Positions 8,960 to 16,562 of a DNA stretch of 64,000 nucleotides are shown in pieces (the stretch's first letter is position 1; each line of letters starts with the position of its first letter). The notes beneath the pieces are model-generated. The model saw only the letters and a list, made by a program, of their open reading frames with translations, made no database searches and was not told the origin of the DNA. Origin of the DNA: a virus; IMG/VR virus record IMGVR_UViG_3300047509_000088, positions 1 through 64,000 of that record; one strand, 5' to 3'. Both the position numbers and the translations under genes were made by a program.

Positions 8960-9355
8960 ATGGCGAGAATCCACGGTCGAGGCTCAAAGGTCTATCTCGG
9001 CGTAGGGGTAGCGGTCCCTTTGTCGAACGCGGCCGACTGGACGCTCGACCTGGCGTTCGACAGCGTCGATGTGTCCCAGCTCGGCGACGACTGGAAGCAG
9101 ACACTCCGTGGCCAGGGCGGTTGGTCGGGTACGATCAACGGCCCGCTGGAGACGACCACGGGGACGGTCTGGGCGGCGACCACGTCCGGCGTGACGTGCC
9201 CGCTCTACATCTATCCCAACTGGCGGGTGGATGGCGGCGCCACGTACTACTACGGGACCGCGTGGTTCGAGGCGTCAGTCAAGGGCGGTGTGACCACCGC
9301 AGTTACGTTCACCGGAAAGGTGGTCGGACTCGGACCGCTGACCTCGTACCCGTAG
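8960..9355 (+). CDS. Tail-tube-like beta-sandwich protein
   Basis: The 131-aa product resembles siphophage major tail (tube) proteins: FDSVDVSQLGDDWKQTLRG followed by GWSGTINGPLE, then the aromatic strand pair YYYGTAWFEASVKGGV and VTFTGKVVG. These motifs fit a tail tube better than a capsid decoration protein. The position directly after the capsid gene, ahead of all connector genes, is unusual for a tube gene, so a head-decoration role is the main alternative. Confidence 0.65.
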   Translation: MARIHGRGSKVYLGVGVAVPLSNAADWTLDLAFDSVDVSQLGDDWKQTLRGQGGWSGTINGPLETTTGTVWAATTSGVTCPLYIYPNWRVDGGATYYYGTAWFEASVKGGVTTAVTFTGKVVGLGPLTSYP

Positions 9356-9425
9356 CTCGATGACAATCTGGACGGCTGGTCGCTTGAAGGGGCGATCAGC
9401 CGTTCTCAATTAGGAGGTGGTGCCG

Positions 9426-9887
9426 ATGCCGATCACCAGCGCGAGCTTTAGGGGACAGTCCCCCGAATCGGCTGAACCCGAGGAGCGGGCCGCCGGCAAG
9501 AAGGTGACGATCAAGACTGGCAAGGGCAGTCCAAATATCACCTTCAAGAAGGGCGGCCTGCATCAATCGCTGAACGTGCCGGCGGATGAGACCATCCCGC
9601 CCGACAAGATGGCCGCCGCATTGGCCGGCGCACACGGCCCGCTGGCGAAGAAGCAGGCGGCACTGGCCAAGACCCTCTCTGGGATGAGAGACGATACTTC
9701 GCCCGAGATGCCGGCATCCCTGGCCAAGCTGCCGCCGGCATTGCGCGTGAAGGCGCTCGCCAAGAAACAGGCGGCTGCCAAGAAAGGGCCTGCGGCACGT
9801 ACACTGGGCGCAACGGCCGGCGCCATTCTGGTGCCGACGGCGGTTCTCGGAAGCAACAAGAAGAAGCGACAAGGAGGAACCAAGTGA
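9426..9887 (+). CDS. Lys/Ala-rich protein with 'ITxSxF+G' N-terminus
   Basis: ATG 9426 follows TAGGAGGT; a GTG at 9417 lies inside the ribosome-binding site. The 153-aa product is rich in Lys and Ala and contains KKQAALAKTL and AKKQAAAKKG, suggesting a basic helical protein. It begins MPITSASFRGQ, an N-terminal motif shared with the next two proteins. The context between capsid and connectors suggests a virion or assembly protein. Function not recognised. Confidence 0.6.
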   Translation: MPITSASFRGQSPESAEPEERAAGKKVTIKTGKGSPNITFKKGGLHQSLNVPADETIPPDKMAAALAGAHGPLAKKQAALAKTLSGMRDDTSPEMPASLAKLPPALRVKALAKKQAAAKKGPAARTLGATAGAILVPTAVLGSNKKKRQGGTK

Positions 9888-10222
9888 CGATCAAGAAGAG
9901 CGATTTCAAGGGCAAGCCCGAAGAGAGGGGCTGGTCGCCGGATGGCGGCGACGGCTCCGCAGGCAGCTCGACCGAAGATCTCCTCAAGGGCCTGGCGGCC
10001 GAGATGAACGACCCGGCGGCCAAGGGCGGCAACAACGCTCAGGGCGCGGTCGGCGACGGTTCCGGGAGCCCCCGGCGACACGGCGCGGCGCAGGCGGTTC
10101 CGGCCGGGAACGACGCCTCGACCGGCGCGGCTGGTCCGTTTCCAAAGGGCCCCGCCAATCAGCCTGGACCCTCGACGACGGGCGCCGGCTCGGGCAGCGC
10201 GACGGTCAAGAAGTACGGATGA
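9884..10222 (+). CDS. Gly/Pro/Ser-rich protein with 'ITxSxF+G' N-terminus
   Basis: The GTG start is in a GTGA overlap with the upstream gene, after AAGGAGG. The 112-aa product begins MTIKKSDFKGK and is otherwise low-complexity (Gly, Ser, Pro, Ala), probably disordered. It ends TTGAGSGSATVKKYG, matching the tail of the next protein (TTGAGKGKRTLEKY), so the two are paralogues. Possibly a disordered virion-surface or assembly linker. Confidence 0.6.
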   Translation: MTIKKSDFKGKPEERGWSPDGGDGSAGSSTEDLLKGLAAEMNDPAAKGGNNAQGAVGDGSGSPRRHGAAQAVPAGNDASTGAAGPFPKGPANQPGPSTTGAGSGSATVKKYG

Positions 10223-10461
10223 CCATCACGAAGTCGTCGTTCAGGGGACGGCGGCCAGTCGAGCAGCGGGCCGCGAACTCGGCCTCGACCGGAGCTGGCG
10301 GCGCCTTTCCGGGCAAGATGCCGGGTGAGCCGGGCGACGAAACAACCGGCGCCGGCAAGGGCAAGCGGACCCTCGAGAAGTACGCCGGCAAGGTCGCGGG
10401 CGCACCGCCAACCTTGACGACGCCCGGCGGCGCTCTGGGGAAGACCGGCGGGGGTCCGTGA
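10219..10461 (+). CDS. Paralogue of upstream Gly-rich protein
   Basis: 80 aa, beginning MTITKSSFRGR and carrying TTGAGKGK(x)nEKY in the middle: the same N-terminal tag and C-terminal motif as the 9884-10222 product. ATGA overlap with the upstream stop. Low complexity. The three adjacent genes appear to come from duplication with divergence. Function unknown. Confidence 0.6.
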   Translation: MTITKSSFRGRRPVEQRAANSASTGAGGAFPGKMPGEPGDETTGAGKGKRTLEKYAGKVAGAPPTLTTPGGALGKTGGGP

Positions 10462-10625
10462 TGTCGATCAAGACCGTCTGGTGGAGGCTCGCCTGGCGGT
10501 TGCCGGGGACGGGGTGGGCCAGGTTTGGTCGGATCGGAAGAACTCGCTGGCTGTATCCGCTCGATCTGCGAACCCTGGCGTTCAAGGGTCCGCTGGTCGA
10601 CGGCAGTCGGAGGTTGACCGGGTAG
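10461..10625 (+). CDS. 54-aa Trp/Arg-rich small protein
   Basis: ATG overlaps the previous stop (TGATG). The peptide is rich in Trp, Arg and Leu (MSIKTVWWRLAWRLPG...) and basic overall. It may be membrane-interacting. No family recognised; support is the overlap chain with neighbours on both sides. Confidence 0.45.
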   Translation: MSIKTVWWRLAWRLPGTGWARFGRIGRTRWLYPLDLRTLAFKGPLVDGSRRLTG

Positions 10626-10879
10626 TGGCCAAGCGGACCCCACCCCCAGCGACCCATCCTCATTTCCCTGTGGCCAAGCCGAAGGTCAGCCGGCAGGCTG
10701 GGCCGCCCCCGCCTTCAGTCAGCTCGTCACTTATCGCCGGCTGGCCAGGTGCTTCCAGTCAACTGGGCTCGTCCAGCGCGCCCGGTCAGCCGCCGCCCGT
10801 TCCGCCGGCCGCGAGCCAGATCTCCGGTCAGCCGGCCGAGCCCGGCAAGCAGCCCCCGCCGCGACCTCGACCCGGGTAA
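10625..10879 (+). CDS. 84-aa proline-rich protein
   Basis: The GTG start overlaps the previous stop (TAGTG). Almost half the residues are Pro, Ser, Gly or Gln, with poly-Pro runs near both ends (RTPPPATHP, KQPPPRPRPG). Likely disordered. It belongs to the chain of small genes between capsid and connectors. Function unknown. Confidence 0.45.
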   Translation: MAKRTPPPATHPHFPVAKPKVSRQAGPPPPSVSSSLIAGWPGASSQLGSSSAPGQPPPVPPAASQISGQPAEPGKQPPPRPRPG

Positions 10880-10882
10880 GAG

Positions 10883-11113
10883 ATGCCCTTCCCGGAGTTG
10901 GTCTCGATCCCGAACCCGGGTGAGCCGGCGGAATGCTCGATCCCGGAATGCCCGCGCTGTCGGGCGGAGGGTCGGGGGAGCCAGCCGCTATGGATGCCAA
11001 CCTACTCCGGGATGGGGCACGCGGCCTGTCGAAGGTGTAGGTTGATCGTCAGCGATGACGGTTTCTATTGGTGGAATGGCCAGGTCGGCGCCTGGCGTCT
11101 GATCGGGAGATAG
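10883..11113 (+). CDS. Zinc-ribbon-like small protein
   Basis: 76 aa with four or five cysteines in a ribbon-like pattern (CSIPECPRC about 18-26 and CRRC about 49-52), separated by a loop with aromatic residues, then VSDDGFYWWNGQVGAWRLIG. Probably a small zinc-binding domain; partner unknown. It starts three bases after the preceding stop. Confidence 0.55.
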   Translation: MPFPELVSIPNPGEPAECSIPECPRCRAEGRGSQPLWMPTYSGMGHAACRRCRLIVSDDGFYWWNGQVGAWRLIGR

Positions 11114-11118
11114 GGGAT

Positions 11119-11289
11119 ATGTGGACAGCAAGCGTGGTGTTCATGGCGATTTCGGCGGTCCTGCTCTTGCTTGCGGCACTGGCGACCATCTGGCCCCACT
11201 CGAAGCAGCCGGTCGCGGGCTGGTTCGGGTTGTTCTTCCTGTCCCTGTCACTTCTGGTCCAGATGGCGCATCCGTTCGGCTGGGTCTGA
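11119..11289 (+). CDS. 56-aa two-span membrane protein
   Basis: ATG 11119 is preceded by AGGGGAT. Two hydrophobic helices (about 4-24 and 33-50) are separated by a short loop with HSKQPVAG. Size and topology would fit a small holin, but its place far from any lysin argues for another membrane role. Function not determined. Confidence 0.55.
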   Translation: MWTASVVFMAISAVLLLLAALATIWPHSKQPVAGWFGLFFLSLSLLVQMAHPFGWV

Positions 11290-11292
11290 TCG

Positions 11293-11460
11293 ATGGCGGA
11301 TTCGGTCGTCTTCACCTCCGATCTGACCGGAGCGACATTTGACTGCGCCACGCATACGCGAACCGAGTGGCCGGACCGGGCGACCGGCCAGACGATCTCG
11401 GTGACCGAGGCACAGGCCACGGAGTTGATCGCGATTGGATTGGCGACTGACGCCTCGTAA
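11293..11460 (+). CDS. 55-aa small-domain protein (paralogue 1 of 3)
   Basis: A short domain ending TGQTISVTEAQATELIAIGL. The same scheme (hydrophobic-polar strand, V-x-L/V-P/T, then an A-x-x-LI-x-x-G helix) recurs in the products at 13681 and 14112. Such small proteins are common between capsid and connector genes in phages of this type. Function unknown. Confidence 0.5.
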   Translation: MADSVVFTSDLTGATFDCATHTRTEWPDRATGQTISVTEAQATELIAIGLATDAS

Positions 11461-11463
11461 GGC

Positions 11464-11994
11464 GTGAAGCACCTCCAGTGGCAGCCTAAGTCGGTTGACG
11501 GCGTCGGTCCGCCCATCCGGACGTCTATAACCGATACCGAGGCATCCCGTCTGCGTGATCTGGCTCGCGACGGGCACGTCCTGGAGATCGGTTCGGCCTT
11601 CGGGTATTCGACCGTCGTGATGGCCCAAACTGCAATTGATGTGACGTCGATTGATCCGCACATTGCGCTGGAGAGCCGGGAGATCCTCCGCAGTAACCTC
11701 CAACTGTATGGCGTTGCCCACAAGGTTACGTGTGTGGTCCACTATTCATGGGACATACTGCCCCTCCTACCTCCGGGATTGTTCGACCTCGTGTTCATCG
11801 ACGGCGACCACTCCGAGGCGGCGGTCTGGCGGGACATCGCGTTATCGCTTCCGCTGATCAAGCTGGGCGGTCATATCGCCTGCCACGACTACGACGAGGA
11901 CACCTGTCCAGGCATTAAGCCGCCCTGCGATCAGCTCTTGCCGGGCGGGGTTCTGACGGATACCCTCTGGGCCTGGAGGCGAGATGCAGGCTAG
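11464..11994 (+). CDS. SAM-dependent methyltransferase, class I
   Basis: The 176-aa GTG-start product has motif I VLEIGSAFGYST (SAM-binding glycine loop), an acidic residue after the second strand (TSIDPH) and motif IV FDLVFIDGDHS, typical of O-methyltransferase-like Methyltransf_24 proteins. The next gene starts inside its 3' end and encodes a glycosyltransferase, so a sugar or glycopeptide substrate is likely (inference from context). It lies in the virion gene block, so it may help modify the particle surface. Confidence 0.78.
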   Translation: MKHLQWQPKSVDGVGPPIRTSITDTEASRLRDLARDGHVLEIGSAFGYSTVVMAQTAIDVTSIDPHIALESREILRSNLQLYGVAHKVTCVVHYSWDILPLLPPGLFDLVFIDGDHSEAAVWRDIALSLPLIKLGGHIACHDYDEDTCPGIKPPCDQLLPGGVLTDTLWAWRRDAG

Positions 11995-12580
11995 GCCCCT
12001 TGTCTCGGTTATAACACCCACCTGGAATAGACACCATCTACTATTGGAGAGGTGTATACCGTCTGTCGAGAACCAGACCTATCTGACGTGGGAACATATA
12101 GTCATCTCGGACGGTCCCGATCCAGAGCTTGAGATGATCCTCCGGCAGAAGTCGATGGTCATGTTCAATCAGATGTCGTACCACGACCCGGGTGTTTTGT
12201 GGGGTAACCGTGCCCGGATCAAGGGCGAGGAGATGGCGATGGGTGAGATCATCGCCCACCTCGATGACGACAATTCGTGGAGACCTCAGCACCTTGAGCT
12301 GCTGGTCGACAAGCTCATGGACACCGGAGCCGACTTCGTTTATTCGAGGATGGTCCGTCACCCGAATGAAGATGAGATCGGCGCCTCGCCTCCCAGGTAT
12401 GCGCAATTGGACACGTCGCTGCTGGTACACAGGCGCGAACTCCTGATTTTGGCGGACTGGATTCCTCATCCTGAGCGCCGAGATCCGGACTGGGAGCTGG
12501 TCGAGAGGTGGATCAACGGCGGCGCGACCTGGGCGTACGTCCCACAAGTGACGGTCGATTACTACATGCCAGGATACTGA
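11984..12580 (+). CDS. Glycosyltransferase family 2 (GT-A fold)
   Basis: 198 aa with the GT2 opening VSVITPTWNRHHLLLERCI, a nucleotide-binding ISDGPDPE segment and the DxD-type motif AHLDDDNSW for the metal-sugar nucleotide. It overlaps the methyltransferase gene by 11 bases. Shorter than average GT2 enzymes but with the core complete. Expected to transfer a sugar from an NDP donor; acceptor unknown, plausibly a virion protein or DNA. Confidence 0.82.
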   Translation: MQARPLVSVITPTWNRHHLLLERCIPSVENQTYLTWEHIVISDGPDPELEMILRQKSMVMFNQMSYHDPGVLWGNRARIKGEEMAMGEIIAHLDDDNSWRPQHLELLVDKLMDTGADFVYSRMVRHPNEDEIGASPPRYAQLDTSLLVHRRELLILADWIPHPERRDPDWELVERWINGGATWAYVPQVTVDYYMPGY

Positions 12581-12582
12581 TT

Positions 12583-12675
12583 GTGGACATGACGTGCGGT
12601 TCCTGCCAGGGCGGAGATCATCAGTGTGATCATGACGGTTGTTCGTGCGTGAAGTGCAATCCGGAGAAGTTGTAA
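12583..12675 (+). CDS. 30-aa Cys/His-rich microprotein
   Basis: GTG 12583 (or ATG 12589) encodes a tiny peptide with six cysteines and two histidines: CGSCxxGDHxCDHDGCSCVKC. The spacing looks like one or two zinc sites. It lies between two glycosyltransferase genes, two bases after one and one base before the other. Not recognised as a family. Confidence 0.45.
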   Translation: MDMTCGSCQGGDHQCDHDGCSCVKCNPEKL

Positions 12676-12676
12676 C

Positions 12677-13672
12677 TTGAGATTACACTTGCTTTGGGAT
12701 GGGGCCGCCTGCGGTCGTATCCGTATTCTCCAGCCGGCCGAGCAATTGAAGCTGCACGGCCATGACGTGACGACGTCGGTTGACTGGGAATCCGGCAAGG
12801 AGAACATCCTTTCGTCGAAGATCCTGGTCGGCCAGCGATTGTCCCGATTAGAGGGCGCCGAACTCTGGCGATCCCTTAAGCCGGGTCGTCAATTGGTGTA
12901 CGAATTGGACGACGACTTCTGGCATATCGATCCATCGAACCTGGGCGCCTATTTACGGCATGGCGTCACTCATCAGTTCGCGATGGAAACCATAATCGAA
13001 CAATCCGACCTGGTAACCGTCTCGACTTATCCACTGGCCGAGGTCGTACGGCCCCACAACTCGAATGTCCGCGTCCTGCCGAACTGTATAGACGGTCGAA
13101 TTCTCGATATGGTCAGGCCCCGCCATCCCGACAAGATTGTCATAGGCTGGGCTGGCGGGGATTCGCACGTCCGTGATTTGGCGCTCGTCATCCCAACGCT
13201 CCGCCGTTTGCTCAATCAGAATAGAAACGTCGAGTTTCACACGATCGGCGCCGACTTTTTAACGCTGTTCAAGGTCCCGGGCAGGCATACGCCCTGGCAA
13301 GAGGATCTGTTTGATCTTTACAGGGCGATGGATTTCGATATCGCAATTGCCCCGTTGACGAATACGATCTTCAATCAGTCAAAATCGGGGATCAAGGCGA
13401 TGGAAGCAATGGCGCTCGGGATTCCGGTAGTAGCGTCAGACGTCGAACCCTACCGGGGCGTAGTGAAGGACGGCATAACTGGCTTCCTCGTCCGTGAACG
13501 CCACAAGTGGATGGGCAAGCTCCGCGAACTGATCAACGACCCTGATCTGCGCGAACGAATGGGCCAAGCCGGCAAGCGGGCCGCAGGCAAGATGACCATT
13601 CAGACTGGCTGGAAGGGGTGGGAGGACGCATACGCAAGTCTTTTCACCAAGTCGGAATCGGGTGTAGTCTAG
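12677..13672 (+). CDS. Glycosyltransferase, GT-B fold (GT4-like)
   Basis: 331 aa from a TTG start preceded by GGAGAAG. The C-terminal half has the GT4 donor-site pattern: IGWAGGDSHVRD, a DIAIAPL stretch and SGIKAMEAMALGIPVVASD with the E-x7-E-like acidic pair and GITGFLV. The N-terminal half is a Rossmann-like acceptor domain (LHLLWDGAACGRIRI). A retaining sugar transferase. With the GT2 and methyltransferase genes just upstream it forms a small glycan cassette. Confidence 0.82.
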   Translation: MRLHLLWDGAACGRIRILQPAEQLKLHGHDVTTSVDWESGKENILSSKILVGQRLSRLEGAELWRSLKPGRQLVYELDDDFWHIDPSNLGAYLRHGVTHQFAMETIIEQSDLVTVSTYPLAEVVRPHNSNVRVLPNCIDGRILDMVRPRHPDKIVIGWAGGDSHVRDLALVIPTLRRLLNQNRNVEFHTIGADFLTLFKVPGRHTPWQEDLFDLYRAMDFDIAIAPLTNTIFNQSKSGIKAMEAMALGIPVVASDVEPYRGVVKDGITGFLVRERHKWMGKLRELINDPDLRERMGQAGKRAAGKMTIQTGWKGWEDAYASLFTKSESGVV

Positions 13673-13680
13673 GGGTCATC

Positions 13681-14115
13681 ATGCTTTGTAGGATGGTAGT
13701 AGACATCCAAGGGTTCACGGTTCGAAGTGACGGCTCGACGTTCGAGTATCCGAAGCGCGGCCAGACGGTCGATCTGCCGTACGAGGATGCGGTCGGCCTG
13801 ATCGCTCAGGGATATGCCGTCCCGGTACCGACCCGGAACGTGGCCGAGACCACCCGTCGGCCGGCGGACGACGCTGAATACCGGATGGTCTCCGCAGCCC
13901 AGGTGATCGCACGGCCCGAGCATCAGGAGCCGGTCGCGATCCCGTCCAAGCCGGCCGAGCCACCCGTTCAGCCGATCGAGTCGGCTGCGTCCATTCAGCC
14001 GGCTGTTCAGCCGGCCGCTCAAGTCGCGGCTCCAGTCCAACCAGTTGAACCCGAGGCCAGACGTGGGCCCGGCCGCCCGCGCAAGTATCCAAGACCAGGA
14101 GAGATGGGGCGATGA
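13681..14115 (+). CDS. Small-domain protein with AT-hook-like tail (paralogue 2 of 3)
   Basis: 144 aa. The N-terminal 45 residues (GSTFEYPKRGQTVDLP, then AVGLIAQGYAV) match the small domain of the 11293 and 14112 products. A Pro/Ala/Gln-rich linker follows, and the C-terminus RRGPGRPRKYPRP is an AT-hook-like DNA-binding motif. This could link a virion component to DNA. Start ATG 13681; an alternative ATG lies at 13693. Confidence 0.55.
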   Translation: MLCRMVVDIQGFTVRSDGSTFEYPKRGQTVDLPYEDAVGLIAQGYAVPVPTRNVAETTRRPADDAEYRMVSAAQVIARPEHQEPVAIPSKPAEPPVQPIESAASIQPAVQPAAQVAAPVQPVEPEARRGPGRPRKYPRPGEMGR

Positions 14116-14327
14116 CGAAGGTACGTATGGCAACCGATCTCATGGGCCACTGGGCTGACGAGAATGGCGCTCACCACGAGTGGCCGGCGCATGGCTCAGA
14201 GGTCACTCTTCCTGACGACCTGGCGGATGAGGTGATCCGGCTGGGGCACGCGGTCAAGGTCCGGCCACCGCAGCACGCGAAGGCCGTCGCCGCTGATCCG
14301 GTCAAGAAGGTTGTCGACAAGGCGTGA
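14112..14327 (+). CDS. 71-aa small-domain protein (paralogue 3 of 3)
   Basis: Begins in an ATGA overlap with the AT-hook gene. The domain WADENGAHHEWPAHGSEVTLP followed by ADEVIRLGHAV aligns with the N-terminus of that protein, indicating tandem duplication. Basic C-terminus. It lies just before the head-tail connector gene. Function unknown. Confidence 0.55.
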   Translation: MTKVRMATDLMGHWADENGAHHEWPAHGSEVTLPDDLADEVIRLGHAVKVRPPQHAKAVAADPVKKVVDKA

Positions 14328-14935
14328 TGGGCGGTCTGGCCCTGTTCGCGGCCCCGCTCGTCGAACCGGTGTCGCTGGACGATCTTAAGGATCATCTCCG
14401 TATAACCGATTCGTCCGAGGATGAGCTGGTCACGGGCTATGGAGTCTCGGCCCGACAGACCCTTGAGGCGGACCGCTACCCCGGTCTCGGGATCTCCCTG
14501 ATCACGCAGACCTGGGATCTGTTCCTCGACTCGTGGCCGTCAGGCGTCGATCCGATCATCTTTCCCAAGCCGCCGCTCCAGACCGTCACGTCTGTGAGCT
14601 GGTTCGATTTGGCCAACAATGAAACTGTTCTCGACGTCTCGACCTACCGGGTGGACAATACCGTTCAGCCGGGCGAGGGCGTGAGCATGGCCAGGATCTT
14701 TCCGGTATCAGGGTGGCCGGGCGTCTCCTTGAGACAGGCGAATGGGGTCAAGGTTCGCGGTGTGGCTGGTTTCGGGGATGTACCGACCACCGTTCCGATG
14801 TCGCTGGTCCTGGCGATCAAGATGTTGACCGGAACGTTCTACGAGTTTCGTGAGGCGTCGTCCGAGGTGGCGGCCAAGTGTCTGCCGTACAGTTTCGACA
14901 CCTTGACCGGGCTGTATCGCCGAGATGGTACGTGA
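14327..14935 (+). CDS. Head-tail connector (gp6-like) protein
   Basis: ATG 14327 overlaps the previous stop (TGATG). The 202-aa product starts with PVSLDDLKDHLRITDSSEDEL, the classic opening of HK97 gp6-like DNA-packaging/connector proteins. Later segments (LQTVTSVSWFD; the GFGDVPTTVPMSLVLAIKML helix) also fit. It should form a ring under the portal. Immediately followed by the head-tail adaptor. Confidence 0.85.
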   Translation: MGGLALFAAPLVEPVSLDDLKDHLRITDSSEDELVTGYGVSARQTLEADRYPGLGISLITQTWDLFLDSWPSGVDPIIFPKPPLQTVTSVSWFDLANNETVLDVSTYRVDNTVQPGEGVSMARIFPVSGWPGVSLRQANGVKVRGVAGFGDVPTTVPMSLVLAIKMLTGTFYEFREASSEVAAKCLPYSFDTLTGLYRRDGT

Positions 14936-15291
14936 TGGCAGTCCAGGCCGGCAAGTACAGGCATCTGGTGCGATTGCAAAAGCAGGTGTTCACGCCAGAC
15001 AACCAGGGCGGCTACACGAACGCTTGGACGGAGATCGATGAGGTCCACGCTGAGGTCATACAGGGCGGTGGCACCGAGATCCTGCACGCCGGCCAGTTGG
15101 AGACGGTCGGCACCTATCAGGTCAAGATGCGGTGGCGGAAAGACTTCACGCCGGCACAGCGCCTTATCTGGGAAGATGGCGACGAGTCCCGAATCCTCGA
15201 TGTGACCTCGGCTAGCTCGGACGGGAAACGCCGCGAGTTGACGCTGGGCTGTATAGAAAGGACGCCGGGGCCGGGGCCGGTCGGGTCGTAG
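14935..15291 (+). CDS. Head-tail adaptor (SPP1 gp16-like)
   Basis: 118 aa from ATG 14935 (TGATG overlap). Typical pattern for phage head-tail joining proteins: AGKYRHLVRLQKQVFTPDNQ with GGYTNAWTE, AEVIQGGGTE, then YQVKMRWRKDF and a C-terminal LGCIER. It closes the head after packaging and contacts the tail. Confidence 0.85.
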   Translation: MAVQAGKYRHLVRLQKQVFTPDNQGGYTNAWTEIDEVHAEVIQGGGTEILHAGQLETVGTYQVKMRWRKDFTPAQRLIWEDGDESRILDVTSASSDGKRRELTLGCIERTPGPGPVGS

Positions 15292-15292
15292 G

Positions 15293-15535
15293 ATGAAGCC
15301 GATCAGAACCGTCAAATCGAACATGACCTACATCGGCCCGACGCCGAACATTGGCGATTTGCCGTGCGAGCGCGTCCCGCCGGATGAGGTCAACTCGACC
15401 TGGGCATTCGACGCCAAAGAGCGGGACGCGATTGCGCGCGGCGCCAATTTGGAGCTATCGATCCTGGGCGAGCCGATCCCGCCGGTTGGGCTGCGTCTCA
15501 CCTGGGATAGAGAGATAGTTGAAGGACAGCGATGA
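15293..15535 (+). CDS. Hypothetical 80-aa protein
   Basis: Starts two bases after the adaptor gene and overlaps the next by ATGA. It shows KSNMTYIGPTPNIGDLPCERV near the N-terminus and ends in basic residues. No family recognised; its place in the connector cluster suggests a head-tail joining accessory. Confidence 0.5.
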   Translation: MKPIRTVKSNMTYIGPTPNIGDLPCERVPPDEVNSTWAFDAKERDAIARGANLELSILGEPIPPVGLRLTWDREIVEGQR

Positions 15536-15768
15536 ATGCAATACGACGGTCGAGAGAGGTCTGGGTCGCCACGGAGGTGGTCGAACAATTCCTGGAGTCC
15601 GACGGATTCAAGCCGCCGCATCGCGTTGTCAGTGGAATCGACCCTGAGGCCAGGATCATTGGAGTTCGGATGGTCAACAAGGATATGATCGCCGTGGTGT
15701 ACGACCGCCCCGTCCATGAGCCGAGCTTCGAGATGATCAACCACTGGCCGGTAGCGGATGTCGTCTGA
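15532..15768 (+). CDS. Hypothetical 78-aa protein
   Basis: Starts in an ATGA overlap with the upstream gene and ends 11 bases inside the tail terminator gene. It has predicted beta strands (ARIIGVRMVNKDMIAVVYD). No recognised motif. Confidence 0.5.
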   Translation: MNAIRRSREVWVATEVVEQFLESDGFKPPHRVVSGIDPEARIIGVRMVNKDMIAVVYDRPVHEPSFEMINHWPVADVV

Positions 15769-16186
15769 CCGGTCCGCCATTGGCGTCGTGCAGGCGTCGG
15801 TCTATCAGTACCTCCACGCCGACACGACCCTGATGGCGCTGGCGCCGGTATTCGATCAGGTTCCCCAGGGTCAACCCTACCCGTACCTGGAGATCACCGA
15901 CTTGGTCGAGACTTTGGACGATACGATCGGCGAGCAGGGGAGATCGATCACGGTCACCATCTCGGCCTGGGACCAGACGCCCGGCTACAAATTGCTCGAA
16001 CAGATCCTCGACAATCTCATAAGGTTGCTGGACGAGGGCCTCATCCCGACCGTCTCCGGCTCAGGCTGGACAATTTGGAACAACATCTACGTCCGGGGGG
16101 AAGTGAGCAAACTACCAGACGGGATCACCCGACAGGTGATGACCGAGACACAGATCATGGTCACCAAGGACGACCTGAGTGAATAA
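15758..16186 (+). CDS. Tail terminator/completion protein (DUF3168-like)
   Basis: 142 aa. VVQASVYQYLHADTTLMALA at the start, PVFDQVPQGQPYPYLEITD, a central strand block (RSITVTISAWDQTPGYK) and ILDNLIRLLDEG match the DUF3168 tail completion family (lambda gpU-like fold), which caps the tail tube at the head side. Its position just after the adaptors supports this. Confidence 0.8.
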   Translation: MSSDRSAIGVVQASVYQYLHADTTLMALAPVFDQVPQGQPYPYLEITDLVETLDDTIGEQGRSITVTISAWDQTPGYKLLEQILDNLIRLLDEGLIPTVSGSGWTIWNNIYVRGEVSKLPDGITRQVMTETQIMVTKDDLSE

Positions 16187-16562
16187 TCAACTGCCCGACC
16201 TGAGCGATCACATCGTCAGCGTCGACCTCGATCTCGGGGATGGCCACTATCTTGCCTGGACAACTCAGGCTTTGTATGACGATACGGGCAAGGTAAAGGA
16301 GGATGAAGACGGACAGAGGATCACGGACGAAAGAGGTCCGATCGGTGCCATTATTTGTCATCGCCGCCCGTCGGGCGGTTGGTGCGCGGCTGGCATTACG
16401 TTCGATGTCTCGTACCTACATGAAGGGTACCGGACCCGAGGCGGACAGCCGGTCCCGCTTTGGAAGATCGAGTCCCTGGACCCGCTGACCTTGAGTCCGA
16501 GCCTGCTTTGTCACTGCCGTGACCACGGATTCATTAAAGAGGGCAGGTGGATTCGTGCTTGA
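16179..16562 (+). CDS. Hypothetical 127-aa protein with 'CxCRDHGFI' C-terminus
   Basis: Short overlap with the tail terminator gene. The C-terminus LSPSLLCHCRDHGFIKEGRW matches that of the next protein (SLLCPRGCGDHGFITVGRW), a shared Cys/His motif likely to bind metal. The rest is beta-rich (LGDGHYLAWTTQ). Function unknown. Confidence 0.5.
   Translation: MNNQLPDLSDHIVSVDLDLGDGHYLAWTTQALYDDTGKVKEDEDGQRITDERGPIGAIICHRRPSGGWCAAGITFDVSYLHEGYRTRGGQPVPLWKIESLDPLTLSPSLLCHCRDHGFIKEGRWIRA

Noticed and set aside
7633-8961. 442-codon minus-strand frame opposite the capsid gene
   Set aside because: Antisense shadow caused by strong third-position GC bias of the capsid gene.
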